From Aeromicrobium endophyticum (lineage in GTDB: Bacteria; Actinomycetota; Actinomycetes; Propionibacteriales; Nocardioidaceae): a stretch of 64,000 bases of DNA. The translations under genes were made by a program, and so were the position numbers. How positions within the stretch are numbered: position 1 is the stretch's first letter; the number at the start of each line of letters is the position of its first letter. This document shows, one piece after another, positions 27,600 to 38,037 of the stretch. The notes beneath the pieces are model-generated. The model was not told the origin of the DNA, ran no database searches, and saw nothing but the letters and a program-made list of their open reading frames with translations. The stretch lies in the NCBI RefSeq assembly GCF_003586285.1, contig NZ_QUBR01000002.1:744001-808000 (forward strand). Reading direction: 5' to 3'.

Positions 27600-30292
27600 C
27601 ACGCGAGCGTATCCCCCGTCGCTGCCGGCTGGCTGAGGCGCCGGACGTACCACTCGCCGCGACGGTCGGCGGACGGAAGAACCTTGGCACGCGCGCTGAG
27701 CACCGTGAAGCCGTCGGCGTGCACGGTCACCGGCTCGAGGTCGAGCTCGGCGATCTCCGGCAGGTCGTCCTTCATGGCCGCCAGGCGCACGATGATGTCC
27801 TGCAGCGCGTCGACGTCGACCCGCTCGGAGCCGCGGTAGCCGTAGAGCAGCGGGGCCGCCCGGAGATTCTTGATCATGGCCTCGGCATCGAGGTCGGTCA
27901 GGGGCGGGATGCCGTACGAGCGGTCGTCGAGCAGCTCGCTGGGTGCGCCGGCGAGGCCGAACGACACCAGCGGGCCGAACAGCGGGTCCTCGCTGACGCT
28001 GAACGACACCGCGACCCCCTCGGGCGCCACCCGCTGCACGAAGAACTTGGTGTCCTTGCGCATGCCGGTCCAGCCCGTCAGCTGGTCCCAGGCGTCGCCC
28101 ATCTCCTTGCCGTTCTGGATGCCTCGCCAGATGTGCGCGATGTCGGGCCGGCTGCGCAGGTGCTCGCTGCCTGCCTTGAGCACGACGTCCCACCCCAGCG
28201 TCTCGCCCGCCGCGATGGCCTCGTCGCGGTTGTGCACGTTGATCCAGGTCCAGATGTCGATGCCGTAGCAGGCCAGCAGCGCGTGGACCTGCTCGGTCGA
28301 CAAGATGGCACCGCGGGGCGCCTGCTTGAGCACGTCGCGCACCAGGGCCCGCGCGTCGCCCGTGCGGTGGTCGAGCGCGAGGTGGAACTCGCCGTGGTCG
28401 CGCGCGGCCCACTCGGAGTAGTTGACGACCCGGGCCAGGGCCCGCACCGCCGACTCGGGCGCCGCGTACGACGGCACCGAGCCGCGTCCGGCCGAGCCGC
28501 CCAGCAGGTCGGGCACGCGCAGCAGCACCGGCACGCCCTCGCTGCCGAGGAACGTCGAGACGATGGGCTTGTCGGACTGCTCGCCGATCGCGGCGAGCAC
28601 GTTGGCGACGTCCTCGCCCGACGTGTTGAGCGGCGGGATGTAGACCGCGACGAGGGCGTCGGTGTCGGGATTGGCGATCGCCGCCTCGATCGCGGCCTCG
28701 AAGTCGTCGGCGTTGGCGTTGGCACCGAGCGACACGGGCTCGGTGACCTGGAGGCCCGCCGCCGAGGCGGCGTCGGCCACGATCAGGGCCACGGCGTCGG
28801 AGTTGCCGACGATCGCGATGCGGTTGCCGCGCGGCAGCGGCTGGTGGGCCAGCAGCTGGGCCACGTCGAACATCTCGTCGAGGGTGTCGACCTGGATGAC
28901 GCCGGCCTGGCGGAACATCGCGTCGACCGCCGACTGCGGCGCCGACGTGCGGGCCACCGTGTGCCCCACGGGCACGCCCTGCGTCGATCGTCCGGACTTG
29001 ACCGCGACGATCGGCTTGGTGGCCGACACGCGCCGCGCGATGCGCGAGAACTTGCGCGGGTTACCGATCGACTCGAGGTACAGCAGGATGACCTCGGTCG
29101 AGTCGTCCTCCTGCCAGTACTGGAGCAGGTCGTTGCCCGAGACGTCGGCGCGGTTGCCGGCCGACACGAAGGTCGACAGCCCGAGGCCACGACGCGAGAC
29201 CGACTCGAGGATCGCGGTGCCCAGGGCACCGGACTGGCAGAAGAAGCCGACGCGCCCCTGGGGCGGCATCGACGGCGACAGCGAGGCGTTGAGCTGCAGC
29301 TCGGGGGCCGTGTTGATGATGCCGAGGCAGTTGGGCCCGATGAGTCGCAGGCCGTACGAGCGGCTGAGGCCCAGCAGCGCCCGCTGGCGCTGACGCCCTT
29401 CGGGGCCCTCCTCGGCGAAGCCGGCTGAGATGACGACCAGTCCGTGCACGCCCTTGGCGGCGCAGTCGAGCACGACGTCGTTGACGGACTCGGCCGGGAC
29501 CACCACGATCGCGACGTCGACCTCACCCGGGATGTCCTGCACGCGCTTGTAGGCCGGCAGTCCCGAGACGGCCTCGGCGTTGGAGTTGACGGCGTAGACG
29601 CTGCCGCCGAAGTCGCCCAGCACGAGGTTGCGCACCATGGCCTGCCCGATCGAGTCCTGCCGACGGCTGGCGCCGATGACCGCGATGCTGCGGGCCCGGA
29701 AGATGCGCTCGATCGAGGCGGCCTCGGCCCGCTGCTCGCGCGCCTGCATGACGCCGATCGCGACGTCGGTCGACTCGATCTGGAACGTCAGGCGCTGCAC
29801 GCCGTCCTCGATCGCACCCTCGATCTGGTAGCCCATCTCGCGGAAGACCTGCTGCATGCGCACGTTGGTGGGCAGGACGTCGGCCACGAACCGGCGGATG
29901 CCCCGCTCGCGCCCGGCCTGCGCCAGGTGCTCGAGCAGCAGCTGGCCCACGCCGCGACCCTGCTGCGCGTCCTCGACCAGGAAGGCGACCTCGGCCTCGT
30001 CGTCGCTGACGGCGTCGTAGCGGCCGACGCCGATGATCGTGTTGTGCAGCGTCACGACGAATGCCACGCGGCGGTCGTGGTCGACGGTCGTGAAGCGCTT
30101 GACGTCACGGTCGGAGAGCGTCGGGTACGGCGCGAAGAACCGGTAGTACTTCGACTCGTCGGACACCCGCGCGTAGAACTCGATGAAGCGGTCGGCGTCG
30201 TCCTCGTGGATGGGACGCAGCTGTGCGACGCGGCCGTCCTTGAGCAGGACGTCGGCCTCCCAGTGCTCGAAGGGATACGCCTCGCTGGTCAC
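27599..30292 (-). CDS. GNAT acetyltransferase / acyl-CoA synthetase (NDP-forming) fusion, Pat/PatZ-like
   Basis: 897 residues. The N-terminal GNAT domain (about 10-170) has the acetyl-CoA loop VEDAQQGRGVGQLLL. The acyl-CoA synthetase-like part begins at RARSIAVIGASRRQDS (about 205). It includes LIGPNCLGIIN, FFCQSGALGTAI, VSAGNRADVSG, and a C-terminal ATP-grasp domain from about 670. In other bacteria this layout is a protein lysine acetyltransferase regulating acetyl-CoA synthetase, often with GNAT at the C-terminus; here it is N-terminal as in many actinobacteria. The GTG start follows a TAGGTT box by six bases. Confidence 0.9.
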   Translation of the reverse strand: MTSEAYPFEHWEADVLLKDGRVAQLRPIHEDDADRFIEFYARVSDESKYYRFFAPYPTLSDRDVKRFTTVDHDRRVAFVVTLHNTIIGVGRYDAVSDDEAEVAFLVEDAQQGRGVGQLLLEHLAQAGRERGIRRFVADVLPTNVRMQQVFREMGYQIEGAIEDGVQRLTFQIESTDVAIGVMQAREQRAEAASIERIFRARSIAVIGASRRQDSIGQAMVRNLVLGDFGGSVYAVNSNAEAVSGLPAYKRVQDIPGEVDVAIVVVPAESVNDVVLDCAAKGVHGLVVISAGFAEEGPEGRQRQRALLGLSRSYGLRLIGPNCLGIINTAPELQLNASLSPSMPPQGRVGFFCQSGALGTAILESVSRRGLGLSTFVSAGNRADVSGNDLLQYWQEDDSTEVILLYLESIGNPRKFSRIARRVSATKPIVAVKSGRSTQGVPVGHTVARTSAPQSAVDAMFRQAGVIQVDTLDEMFDVAQLLAHQPLPRGNRIAIVGNSDAVALIVADAASAAGLQVTEPVSLGANANADDFEAAIEAAIANPDTDALVAVYIPPLNTSGEDVANVLAAIGEQSDKPIVSTFLGSEGVPVLLRVPDLLGGSAGRGSVPSYAAPESAVRALARVVNYSEWAARDHGEFHLALDHRTGDARALVRDVLKQAPRGAILSTEQVHALLACYGIDIWTWINVHNRDEAIAAGETLGWDVVLKAGSEHLRSRPDIAHIWRGIQNGKEMGDAWDQLTGWTGMRKDTKFFVQRVAPEGVAVSFSVSEDPLFGPLVSFGLAGAPSELLDDRSYGIPPLTDLDAEAMIKNLRAAPLLYGYRGSERVDVDALQDIIVRLAAMKDDLPEIAELDLEPVTVHADGFTVLSARAKVLPSADRRGEWYVRRLSQPAATGDTLA

Positions 30293-30298
30293 CCCTCC

Positions 30299-30304
30299 AA
30301 CCTA
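30299..30304 (-). promoter_or_regulatory. -10 box TAGGTT of the leaderless GNAT-ACS gene
   Basis: Ends 6 bases before the GTG at 30290-30292 on the minus strand. The GGAGGG between them is too close to the start to act as a normal ribosome-binding site. Confidence 0.5.
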
Positions 30305-30407
30305 TCGGGTCCGGTCCCGGCGTGGCGGTGGTGCCCGAGATGGGGCGACACGCCAAAATGGTCTGCGACACCCGCACCCCACCCGTTCCGCATCCCGAGA
30401 GGACGGC

Positions 30408-32888
30408 ATGGCCCGCAGCAGCAAGCCGGCACCCGACGAAGACTTCGAGGAGCACATCCTCGACACCGACGTCGGCGACGAGATGCGCACGAGCTTCCTC
30501 GAGTACGCGTACTCGGTCATCTACTCGCGCGCCCTGCCCGACGCCCGCGACGGTCTCAAGCCCGTCCAGCGGCGCCTCCTCTACACGATGGACGACATGG
30601 GGCTGCGGTCCGACCGCGGCCACGTCAAGAGTGCGCGACCCGTCGGCGAGAGCATGGGCCGGTTCCACCCTCACGGCGACAGCTCGATCTACGACGCCCT
30701 CGTGCGCCTGGTCCAGCCGTGGTCGCTGCGGCTCCCGCTGGCCGACGGTCACGGCAACTTCGGCTCGCAGGACGATCCCCCGGCTGCGATGCGCTACACC
30801 GAGATCCGCATGCACGCCGCTGCCGAGGCCATGACGGCCTCGATCACCGAGGACACCGTCGACTTCCGGCCCAACTACGACGGCCGCGAGCTGGAGCCCT
30901 CCGTGCTGCCGGCGGCCCTGCCCAACCTGCTGGTCAACGGCGCCAGCGGCATCGCGGTCGGCATGGCCACCAACATCGCACCGCACAACCTCATCGAGGT
31001 CGTGCAGGCGCTGCGCCACCTGATCACGAACCCGCGGGCCGACCTCGACGACCTCATGCGCTTCATCCCCGGCCCCGACCTGCCCACCGGCGGCAAGATC
31101 GTGGGCCTCGAGGGCGTCCGCGACGCCTACGCGACCGGCAACGGCTCGTTCCGCATGCGCGCCTCGACGCGCATCGAGAACGTCACGCCGCGCAAGAAGG
31201 GCATCATCGTCACCGAGCTGCCCTACAACGTCGGCCCCGAGAAGGTCATCGAGGCGATCAAGAAGCTCGTGCAGGCCAAGAAGCTGCAGGGCATCTCCGA
31301 CATCACCAACCTGACCGACCGGCACAAGGGTCTGCACCTGGTCATCGAGATCAAGAACGGCTTCATCCCCGAGTCGATCCTCGAGCAGCTGTTCAAGAGC
31401 ACCCCGATGGAGAGCTCGTTCGGCATCAACGCCGTGGCCCTGGTCGACGGCCAGCCCCGCACCCTGGGGCTCAAGCAGCTGCTCGAGGTCTACCTCGACC
31501 ACCGCATCGACGTCGTGCGGCGTCGCACGACCTTCCGCCGGGGCAAGGCCGCAGACCGCCTGCACCTCCTCGACGGGCTGATGCTCGCCCTGGTCGACAT
31601 CGACGAGGTCATCCAGCTCATCCGCGGCAGCGACAACCGCACCGACGCCCGCGAGCGCCTCATGAGCGTCTTCGACCTGTCGGAGATCCAGGCCACGTAC
31701 ATCCTCGACCTGACGCTCGGACGGCTCACCAAGTACGACCGCATCGAGGTCGAGAAGGAGATCGCCGAGCTGCGTCGCACGATCGACGAGCTCGACGCGA
31801 TCCTCGGCGACGAGCAGCTGCTGCGCACCGTCGTGGGCGACGAGCTCGCCGAGATGGCGCAGACGTTCGGTACCCCGCGGCGCACCGTGCTGCTCGAGTC
31901 GTCCGGCCAGACCGCCACGTCAGCCGCTCCGCTCGAGGTCGCCGACGACCCCTGCTGGGCCCTGCTGTCGGCGACCGGGCTGCTGGCCCGCACCACCGAC
32001 GCCTCCCCCGTCGGCGACGTCGACCGGCGGGTCAAGCACGACACGATCGTCTCGGCGGTCCGCACCACCGCGCGCGGCGAGATCGGCGTCGTCACGACGT
32101 CCGGGCGGGTGCGCCGCATCAGCGTCCTCGACCTGCCGGCGCTGCCCCCCACGGCCCAGTCGCCCAATCTGCAGGGCGGCGTGCCGCTGTCGGAGATCGC
32201 CGACCTCGACGCGGCACCGCTCGCACTCATGACGTTCGACGACCACGGGCCCGGCATCGCGCTGGGCACCCGCCAGGGCACCGTCAAGCGGGTCAAGCCC
32301 GATCGCCTCGGCCGTGACGAGTGGGAGCTGATCGCCCTCGCCGACGGAGACTCCGTCGTGGGTGCGAAGGCACTGTCCACCGGCGACGAAGAGCTGGTCT
32401 TCGTCACGTCCGACGCACAGCTGTTGTACTTCTCGGCCTCCCTCGTCCGTCCACAGGGGCGATCGGGCGGCGGTGTCGCCGGAGTCAAGCTCGCGGCCGG
32501 CCAGTCCGCGGTCTTCTTCGGTGCCGTCTCGGCGGTCGGCGACGCGCACGTCGTGACCGTCGCCGGGTCGAGCAGCGCCCTGCCCGGCACGCAGGTCGGC
32601 ACCGTCAAGGTCAGTCCCATGGCGATCTACCCGCCCAAGGGTCGCGCCACCGGCGGAGTCCGGTGCCACCGGCTGCTCAAGGGCGAGGACCAGCTGCTGC
32701 TGGCCTGGGCCGGTGACGGCGCCCCGATGGCGTGCGCGACGAGCGGCACGGCCGTCGACCTGCCCGAGCCCAGCGACCGTCGCGACGGGTCGGGCGTGCC
32801 CGTCGGCCAGCCGATCGCCGCCGTCGCCGGCCCCCTCGCGACACAGATCGGCGTCACCGCTGCACCGGCCGAGCCCGTGCAAGACTGA
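30408..32888 (+). CDS. parC: DNA topoisomerase IV subunit A (GyrA/ParC family)
   Basis: 826 residues. Cuts and rejoins DNA for decatenation of sister chromosomes, with ParE encoded 6 kb downstream on the other strand. N-terminal winged-helix domain with [20 protein letters not shown], the quinolone region [15 protein letters not shown], and catalytic tyrosine AAMRYTEIR. The C-terminal beta-pinwheel has only a degenerate GyrA box (QGRSGGG where gyrase has QRRGGKG), supporting topoisomerase IV over gyrase. GAGAGGACGGC precedes the ATG. Four bases separate it from the lipoprotein gene. Confidence 0.94.
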   Translation: MARSSKPAPDEDFEEHILDTDVGDEMRTSFLEYAYSVIYSRALPDARDGLKPVQRRLLYTMDDMGLRSDRGHVKSARPVGESMGRFHPHGDSSIYDALVRLVQPWSLRLPLADGHGNFGSQDDPPAAMRYTEIRMHAAAEAMTASITEDTVDFRPNYDGRELEPSVLPAALPNLLVNGASGIAVGMATNIAPHNLIEVVQALRHLITNPRADLDDLMRFIPGPDLPTGGKIVGLEGVRDAYATGNGSFRMRASTRIENVTPRKKGIIVTELPYNVGPEKVIEAIKKLVQAKKLQGISDITNLTDRHKGLHLVIEIKNGFIPESILEQLFKSTPMESSFGINAVALVDGQPRTLGLKQLLEVYLDHRIDVVRRRTTFRRGKAADRLHLLDGLMLALVDIDEVIQLIRGSDNRTDARERLMSVFDLSEIQATYILDLTLGRLTKYDRIEVEKEIAELRRTIDELDAILGDEQLLRTVVGDELAEMAQTFGTPRRTVLLESSGQTATSAAPLEVADDPCWALLSATGLLARTTDASPVGDVDRRVKHDTIVSAVRTTARGEIGVVTTSGRVRRISVLDLPALPPTAQSPNLQGGVPLSEIADLDAAPLALMTFDDHGPGIALGTRQGTVKRVKPDRLGRDEWELIALADGDSVVGAKALSTGDEELVFVTSDAQLLYFSASLVRPQGRSGGGVAGVKLAAGQSAVFFGAVSAVGDAHVVTVAGSSSALPGTQVGTVKVSPMAIYPPKGRATGGVRCHRLLKGEDQLLLAWAGDGAPMACATSGTAVDLPEPSDRRDGSGVPVGQPIAAVAGPLATQIGVTAAPAEPVQD

Positions 32889-32891
32889 GCC

Positions 32892-33599
32892 GTGCGCACT
32901 CGACACCTCATTCCCGCCCTGCTCGCCACCGGACTGCTGCTGTCCGCCTGCACCGGGTCGTCGGACTCCTCCGACGGGGGCTCCGCGGGCGGTGGCGACG
33001 ATCTGGCCGCGCGACTGGCCGATGCCAAGAAGACCCTCGACGAGGCCGAGACCATCTCGATCTCGCTGTCGACCAAGAGCATCCCCGACGGAGTGACGGG
33101 TCTGCTCTCGGCCAAGGGCAAGGGCAACCACTCGCCGGCGTTCACGGGCAAGGTCACCGTCGTCACGGGCGGCGCCAGCCTCGGTGCCGACGTCATCGCC
33201 ACCGGCGGCAAGGTCTACGCCAAGACCGGGTTCCTGCCCGACTTCACCGCGATCGACCCCGAGACGTTGAAGGCTCCCGATCCGGCCACCCTGCTCGAGG
33301 CCGACGGCGGCATCACCGAGATCCTCACCAGCACCGAGAAGCTCAGCGAGGACGGCCAGTCCCGCGACGGCAAGGACGTCCTGACGTCGATCAAGGGCGC
33401 GCTGCCGGGCAGCATCGTCTCGACGATCATCCCGTCGGCCTCGCCCAGCAAGGACTTCACGGTCACCTACCGTCTCGACGACGACGACGTCCTGCGCGAT
33501 GCCACCATCACGGGCCCGTTCTACCCCGGCGACGCGTCCGTCACGTACGTCGTGGCCCTCGAGACGTCCGACACACCGGTGACGATCAAGGCACCCTGA
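32892..33599 (+). CDS. LppX/LprAFG-type lipoprotein
   Basis: 235 residues. The signal peptide ends in the lipobox LLLSAC (Cys at about 20), followed by a Ser/Gly/Asp linker. The mature part has the repeated beta-strand pattern of the LprG fold, a half-barrel that binds acylated lipids. The next gene, eight bases downstream, encodes an MFS exporter of the P55 type. In mycobacteria LprG and P55 (Rv1411c-Rv1410c) work as a pair in moving triacylglycerol-like lipids across the envelope; the same role is inferred here. Confidence 0.87.
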   Translation: MRTRHLIPALLATGLLLSACTGSSDSSDGGSAGGGDDLAARLADAKKTLDEAETISISLSTKSIPDGVTGLLSAKGKGNHSPAFTGKVTVVTGGASLGADVIATGGKVYAKTGFLPDFTAIDPETLKAPDPATLLEADGGITEILTSTEKLSEDGQSRDGKDVLTSIKGALPGSIVSTIIPSASPSKDFTVTYRLDDDDVLRDATITGPFYPGDASVTYVVALETSDTPVTIKAP

Positions 33600-33606
33600 C
33601 CCTCCG

Positions 33607-35367
33607 ATGACTGCGCGCGAGGGCACCATCACGCCCGCTTCCAGGACGCTGCTGGCGCTCGCGGCCGTCGCCATCTCGTTCGCCGCCGCCGACACGTACG
33701 TCGTGGTGCTGGCGCTGCCCGAGATGATGACCTCGGTCGGCCTCGAGACCGAGGAGCTGCAGCGCGCGGCCCCCATCGTCTCGGGCTTCCTGCTCGGCTA
33801 CGTCGCGATCCTGCCGCTGATCGGACGCATCTCCGACCTGCGCGGACGCGTGCCGGTGCTGCTGGGGTCCCTCGTCGTCTTCGCGGTCGGCTCGCTCGTC
33901 ACCGCGGCGGCCTACAACCTCGAGACGGTGGTGGCAGGTCGCCTCGTCCAAGGCATCGGCGGCGGCGGGCTGATCCCCCCGACGCTGGCGCTCGTGGCCG
34001 ATCTGTGGCCGCCGCACCGCCGGGGGCTCCCGCTCGGTGTCGTCGGCGCGGTGCAGGAGCTCGGCAGCGTCCTCGGTCCTCTCTACGGCGCGGTGGTGCT
34101 GGCGATCGGCGACTGGCGGGCGATCTTCTGGCTCAACTGCGCCGTGGGCCTGGTGCTCGTGGCAGCGATCCTCCCCCTGCGGGCGTCCCGCCCGACGAGC
34201 GATCCCCGCCCCTCGAGCGACCCCCGCTTCGACTGGCCGGGATCCGTGCTGGCGGTGCTGGCACTGGCCGGGCTCTCGCTCGTCATGACGGCTCCCGACC
34301 GCCTGGTGCAGGACGTCGAGATCGGGCGGGCCTACCTGCCCGTCACGGGCGACTCCCGCTGGACGACACCCCTGGCGCTGGCGACCTTCGCCCTCGTGGT
34401 GCTGCTGGTCGCGCGGCTGGCGACCGCACGCCGCCCCCTCGTCGACTGGCGCGCCTGGCCCGCGCTGGCGCGCGAGACCGATCTGTGGGGCGCGCTGCTG
34501 CTGACCGTCGCGCTGGGAGCCGTCATCGTCACCTTCGCCTCGGCCGAACCCGAGAGCGGCGCCGTCTCCCCCGACGCGCCGTGGCTGGTCCCGGTCGCGC
34601 TCGTGGCCCTCGCCGGCTTCGTGCTGCGCCAGCGACGAGCCGAGCGTCCGCTCGTGCCGCGCGGCGCCCTCCGCGCCCGGCCGGCCTGGGGCTCGATCGT
34701 GGTGTCGTTCTTCATCGGTGCCGCGCTGATCGCCGCCTTGGTCGACATCCCGTTCTTCGCCCGCCTCACGGTCTACCGCGACTCCCAGCTCGACGCGGCG
34801 CTCGTGCTGGTGCGGTTCCTGGTCGCACTGCCCGTGGGCGCCGTCGTGGGCGGATGGCTGCTGCGGCGGGTGCCGGCGCACCTGCTGACGGCCGTCGCGA
34901 TGGTCCTGAGTGCGATCGCGTTCTGGCACATGTCCACGTGGGACGCGACGTCACTGGGCCGCGAGACCGAGACGTGGTCGCTCGTGCTGGCGGGTCTCGG
35001 CTTCGGGCTCGCGATCGCCCCGGTCAACGCCGTCCTGCTGGTGCACACCGCCGACGCGGTGCACGGAGTCTCGTCGGCGCTGCTGATCGTCTCGCGCATG
35101 GTCGGCATGCTGCTGGGCATCTCGGCACTCACCACCATCGGGCTGCGCGCCTTCTACGCCGCCTCCGACAAGATCCCCCCGGTCGCCGAGCTCTGCGGCG
35201 CCGGTGCCACGCTGTGCCAGTCCTATCGCGACGCCGTGCGCGACGCCGGCATCACCCAGCTGCACACCGTCTTCGTCGGGGCGGCCGTGTGCGCGCTGAT
35301 CGCCGCCGTGCTGGCCCTCGTGCTGCTGCGGCCGGCCCACGACGTCCCCGAGCAGGCTGCGGCCTGA
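33607..35367 (+). CDS. MFS transporter, DHA2/P55-like
   Basis: 586 residues, about 14 membrane segments. Helix 1 contains ADTYVVVLALPEM with the membrane Asp of the DHA2 family. Motif A is GRISDLRGRVPVL, and motif C resembles GAVQELGSVLGPLYGA. A periplasmic loop near residues 230-260 is typical of P55. With the preceding lipoprotein it forms a likely lipid or drug efflux pair. It starts ATG 33607 after a very short gap and ends 30 bases before the carbonic anhydrase gene. Confidence 0.9.
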   Translation: MTAREGTITPASRTLLALAAVAISFAAADTYVVVLALPEMMTSVGLETEELQRAAPIVSGFLLGYVAILPLIGRISDLRGRVPVLLGSLVVFAVGSLVTAAAYNLETVVAGRLVQGIGGGGLIPPTLALVADLWPPHRRGLPLGVVGAVQELGSVLGPLYGAVVLAIGDWRAIFWLNCAVGLVLVAAILPLRASRPTSDPRPSSDPRFDWPGSVLAVLALAGLSLVMTAPDRLVQDVEIGRAYLPVTGDSRWTTPLALATFALVVLLVARLATARRPLVDWRAWPALARETDLWGALLLTVALGAVIVTFASAEPESGAVSPDAPWLVPVALVALAGFVLRQRRAERPLVPRGALRARPAWGSIVVSFFIGAALIAALVDIPFFARLTVYRDSQLDAALVLVRFLVALPVGAVVGGWLLRRVPAHLLTAVAMVLSAIAFWHMSTWDATSLGRETETWSLVLAGLGFGLAIAPVNAVLLVHTADAVHGVSSALLIVSRMVGMLLGISALTTIGLRAFYAASDKIPPVAELCGAGATLCQSYRDAVRDAGITQLHTVFVGAAVCALIAAVLALVLLRPAHDVPEQAAA

Positions 35368-35385
35368 CCGCTGCCGGCCGCTCGA

Positions 35386-35391
35386 TACTCT
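35386..35391 (+). promoter_or_regulatory. -10 box TACTCT for leaderless carbonic anhydrase gene
   Basis: Ends 6 bases before ATG 35398, in the 30-base gap after the MFS gene. Indicates a separate transcript for the carbonic anhydrase and acyltransferase genes. Confidence 0.5.
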
Positions 35392-35397
35392 TGGGGC

Positions 35398-35892
35398 ATG
35401 GCTGACTTCGACGACCTGCTCACCGCCAACCGTTCGTTCGCCGACTCGTTCTCCCTCTCCGGGTTCGACGGCATCGCCCGCGCGGGCGTCGCGATGGTGA
35501 CGTGCATGGACTCGCGCATCGACCCGCTCAACATGATCGGGCTGAAGGCGGGCGACGCGAAGATCCTGCGCAACCCGGGTGGCCGCGTGACCGACCAGGC
35601 GCTCGTCGCACTCGTGCTCGGGGTCAACCTGCTGAACGTCGAGCGCATCCTGGTCGTCGAGCACACCCGGTGCGCCATGGCGACGTCGTCCGAGGACGAG
35701 CTCAAGCGCCGTCTCGGCGAGAGCTCCGGACGTGACGCCGAGTGGATGACGCTCGGCGCCATCGACGACCAGCGTCGCACGATCGAGGCCGACGTGATCC
35801 GGGTCAAGACCCATCCCCTGATCAGCGACGCCGTCTCGGTCGGCGGATTCCTGTACGACGTCGACAGCGGACTGCTCGAGCCCATCGTCTGA
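35398..35892 (+). CDS. Beta-class carbonic anhydrase
   Basis: 164 residues. Interconverts CO2 and bicarbonate. Zinc ligands are Cys in TCMDSRID, His and Cys in VEHTRCAM, and the Asp-Arg dyad (DSR) gates the metal. The short length matches mycobacterial Rv1284-type enzymes. The usual glycine after the His-x-x-Cys ligand (HTDCG) is Ala here. Its stop overlaps the acyltransferase ATG (TGATG). Confidence 0.94.
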   Translation: MADFDDLLTANRSFADSFSLSGFDGIARAGVAMVTCMDSRIDPLNMIGLKAGDAKILRNPGGRVTDQALVALVLGVNLLNVERILVVEHTRCAMATSSEDELKRRLGESSGRDAEWMTLGAIDDQRRTIEADVIRVKTHPLISDAVSVGGFLYDVDSGLLEPIV

Positions 35893-38033
35893 TGTCGGCG
35901 ACGTCCGACCCGGCGGCTCCCGACCCGTCCCCCGGGGCACCCGGGACCCCTGGCGCGCGTGTCCCGCGTCCCGTCCGCCCCGAGATCCAGGCGCTGCGCG
36001 CGGGTGCGGCCCTGCTCGTCGTGCTGTACCACCTGTGGCCGGGGCGGCTCCCGGGCGGATTCATGGGCGTCGACGTCTTCTTCGTCATCTCCGGCTTCCT
36101 CATCACGTCCCACCTGGCGCGCGAGGTCACGTCGACGGGCCGCATCAGGCTCGGACGCTTCTGGGCCCGACGGGCGCGGCGCCTGCTGCCGGCGGCGTAC
36201 CTGGTGCTGGCGACCTCCGCAGTCGCGGTCTTCGCGTGGATGCCGCGCCTCGACTGGACGCAGAACTTCCGCGAGATCCTCTCGTCGGCGCTCTACGTCC
36301 AGAACTGGCGGCTCGCGAACGATGCCGTCGACTACCTCGCCGCCGACAACGCCCCCAGCGTCGCGCAGCACTACTGGACGCTGTCGGTCGAGGAGCAGTT
36401 CTACGTCGCGTGGCCCCTGCTGGTGCTCGTGGCGGTGCTGGTCGCGGCACGCCTGCGCGTGGGCCAGCTGTCGACCGTCACCGCGGTCGTCGCGGTCGCC
36501 ACGGCGGCCAGCTTCGCGTACTCGCTGTGGCTGACGTACGACAGCGTCTCGTTCGCCTACTTCTCGACCTTCACCCGTGCCTGGGAGTTCGGCGCCGGTG
36601 CCCTGCTGGCTCTGCTGACGCTCCGTGCGTCGCAGGGGCGCAGGCGCGCGCCAGCCCTGCCGCCGCTGGTCGGTGCGGCGCTCTCCTGGGTCGGTCTGCT
36701 GGTGCTGCTGTGCTGCGGTCTGTTCCTCACCGGGTCCACGCCCTTCCCGGGCTTCGCCGCGCTGCTGCCGGTGCTGGCGACCGTCGCCGTCATCGCCGCG
36801 GGCATGCCCGACTCGCGGCTGTCCCCCGGGCGGCTCATCGAGCTGCGACCCGTGCAGTGGACCGGCGACATCTCGTACCCGCTGTACCTGTGGCACTGGC
36901 CGGCCATCGTCGTCCTGCCGGTCGTCCTGGGGCACGACCTCGGCTTCGGCGCGCGAGTGGCGATCCTGGTGGCGACCTTCGCGGCCGCTGCCGCGACCAA
37001 ACGGTTCGTCGAGGACCCTGTCCGCACCGGGCGCCGGCTCGGCATCCAGCGCAGCACCGTCACGTTCGCCTTCACGGCGCTGGGCGCGGCGGCCATCGCC
37101 GTGGCCTGCCTCGGAGGCATCCGGTCGGCCGATGCAGCGGCCGACCGCGCGCAGAAGCTGACGGCGAAGGTCTCGGCCGAGCCGCCGCGCTGCTTCGGTG
37201 CGGCCTCGATGGCTCCCGGCACGCCCTGCGTCAACCCGGCGCTCGACGGCATGCTGGTGCCCGACACGACTGCGGTGCGCCGCGACGACGCCAGCTATCC
37301 CGGTTGCCGGTCGACCAACCGGGCACGGGGCAGCTGCGTGTTCGGCGACCGCGACGACCCCTCGCTCCCCCACGTCGTCGTGCTCGGCGACTCGCACGCC
37401 CGCTCGGTGCTTCCGCTGTTCGTCAGGCTCGCCAAGGAGGGCAAGATCTTCCTGATGGCGCAGGTCAAGGGCGGGTGCAGCTGGTCGACCAACCCGCACC
37501 CCAATCCCGACCGCGCGGTCGCCGACGACTGCTACGAGTGGCGCGACAGCGTCAACGCCTGGCTCGACGACAACGCCGCCGACATCGACCTGGTCGTCAC
37601 CACGGCACTCGCCCATCCCGACCCCGCCTCGGGACCCGCCGATCAGGTCGCGGGATTCGCCGAGACCTGGCGCACCATGACCGATCGCGGCATCCCGGTC
37701 GCGGTGATCCGCGACAACCCCTTCCAGCCGGCCGACACCAACACCTGCCTGGCTCAGGAACGCACGATCACCGCGTCGAGCTGCGCCCTGCCGCGCTCCA
37801 AGGCCTTCCCCAACTACGACCCGCTGATCGAGGCGACCCGCCAGGTCGAGAACAGCACCCTGCTCGACTTCACGCGCTACTACTGCTCCGCCACGACGTG
37901 CCCGGCGGTCATCGGCGGCGTCAACGTCTACCGCGACATCAGCCACATCAGCAAGACGTACATGACGACCATGGCACCCTACGTCGGGGCCCAGCTCGAG
38001 CGAGACGGCCTGCTGGCCAAGCGCAGGCGCTGA
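35892..38033 (+). CDS. Acyltransferase-3 / SGNH-hydrolase fusion (OafA-like)
   Basis: 713 residues. About ten membrane helices (residues 30-420) form the acyltransferase-3 domain with LRAGAALLVVLYHLWP, GGFMGVDVFFVISGFLI and the conserved TLSVEEQFY. A periplasmic SGNH domain follows (about 440-713) with VVLGDSHARSVLP for the catalytic Ser and a late DISH motif (DISHISKTY). Such proteins O-acetylate cell-surface polysaccharides, peptidoglycan or lipids. The Pro-rich N-terminus (residues 5-28) is unusual. Coupled to the carbonic anhydrase gene. Confidence 0.92.
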   Translation: MSATSDPAAPDPSPGAPGTPGARVPRPVRPEIQALRAGAALLVVLYHLWPGRLPGGFMGVDVFFVISGFLITSHLAREVTSTGRIRLGRFWARRARRLLPAAYLVLATSAVAVFAWMPRLDWTQNFREILSSALYVQNWRLANDAVDYLAADNAPSVAQHYWTLSVEEQFYVAWPLLVLVAVLVAARLRVGQLSTVTAVVAVATAASFAYSLWLTYDSVSFAYFSTFTRAWEFGAGALLALLTLRASQGRRRAPALPPLVGAALSWVGLLVLLCCGLFLTGSTPFPGFAALLPVLATVAVIAAGMPDSRLSPGRLIELRPVQWTGDISYPLYLWHWPAIVVLPVVLGHDLGFGARVAILVATFAAAAATKRFVEDPVRTGRRLGIQRSTVTFAFTALGAAAIAVACLGGIRSADAAADRAQKLTAKVSAEPPRCFGAASMAPGTPCVNPALDGMLVPDTTAVRRDDASYPGCRSTNRARGSCVFGDRDDPSLPHVVVLGDSHARSVLPLFVRLAKEGKIFLMAQVKGGCSWSTNPHPNPDRAVADDCYEWRDSVNAWLDDNAADIDLVVTTALAHPDPASGPADQVAGFAETWRTMTDRGIPVAVIRDNPFQPADTNTCLAQERTITASSCALPRSKAFPNYDPLIEATRQVENSTLLDFTRYYCSATTCPAVIGGVNVYRDISHISKTYMTTMAPYVGAQLERDGLLAKRRR

Positions 38034-38037
38034 CGGG

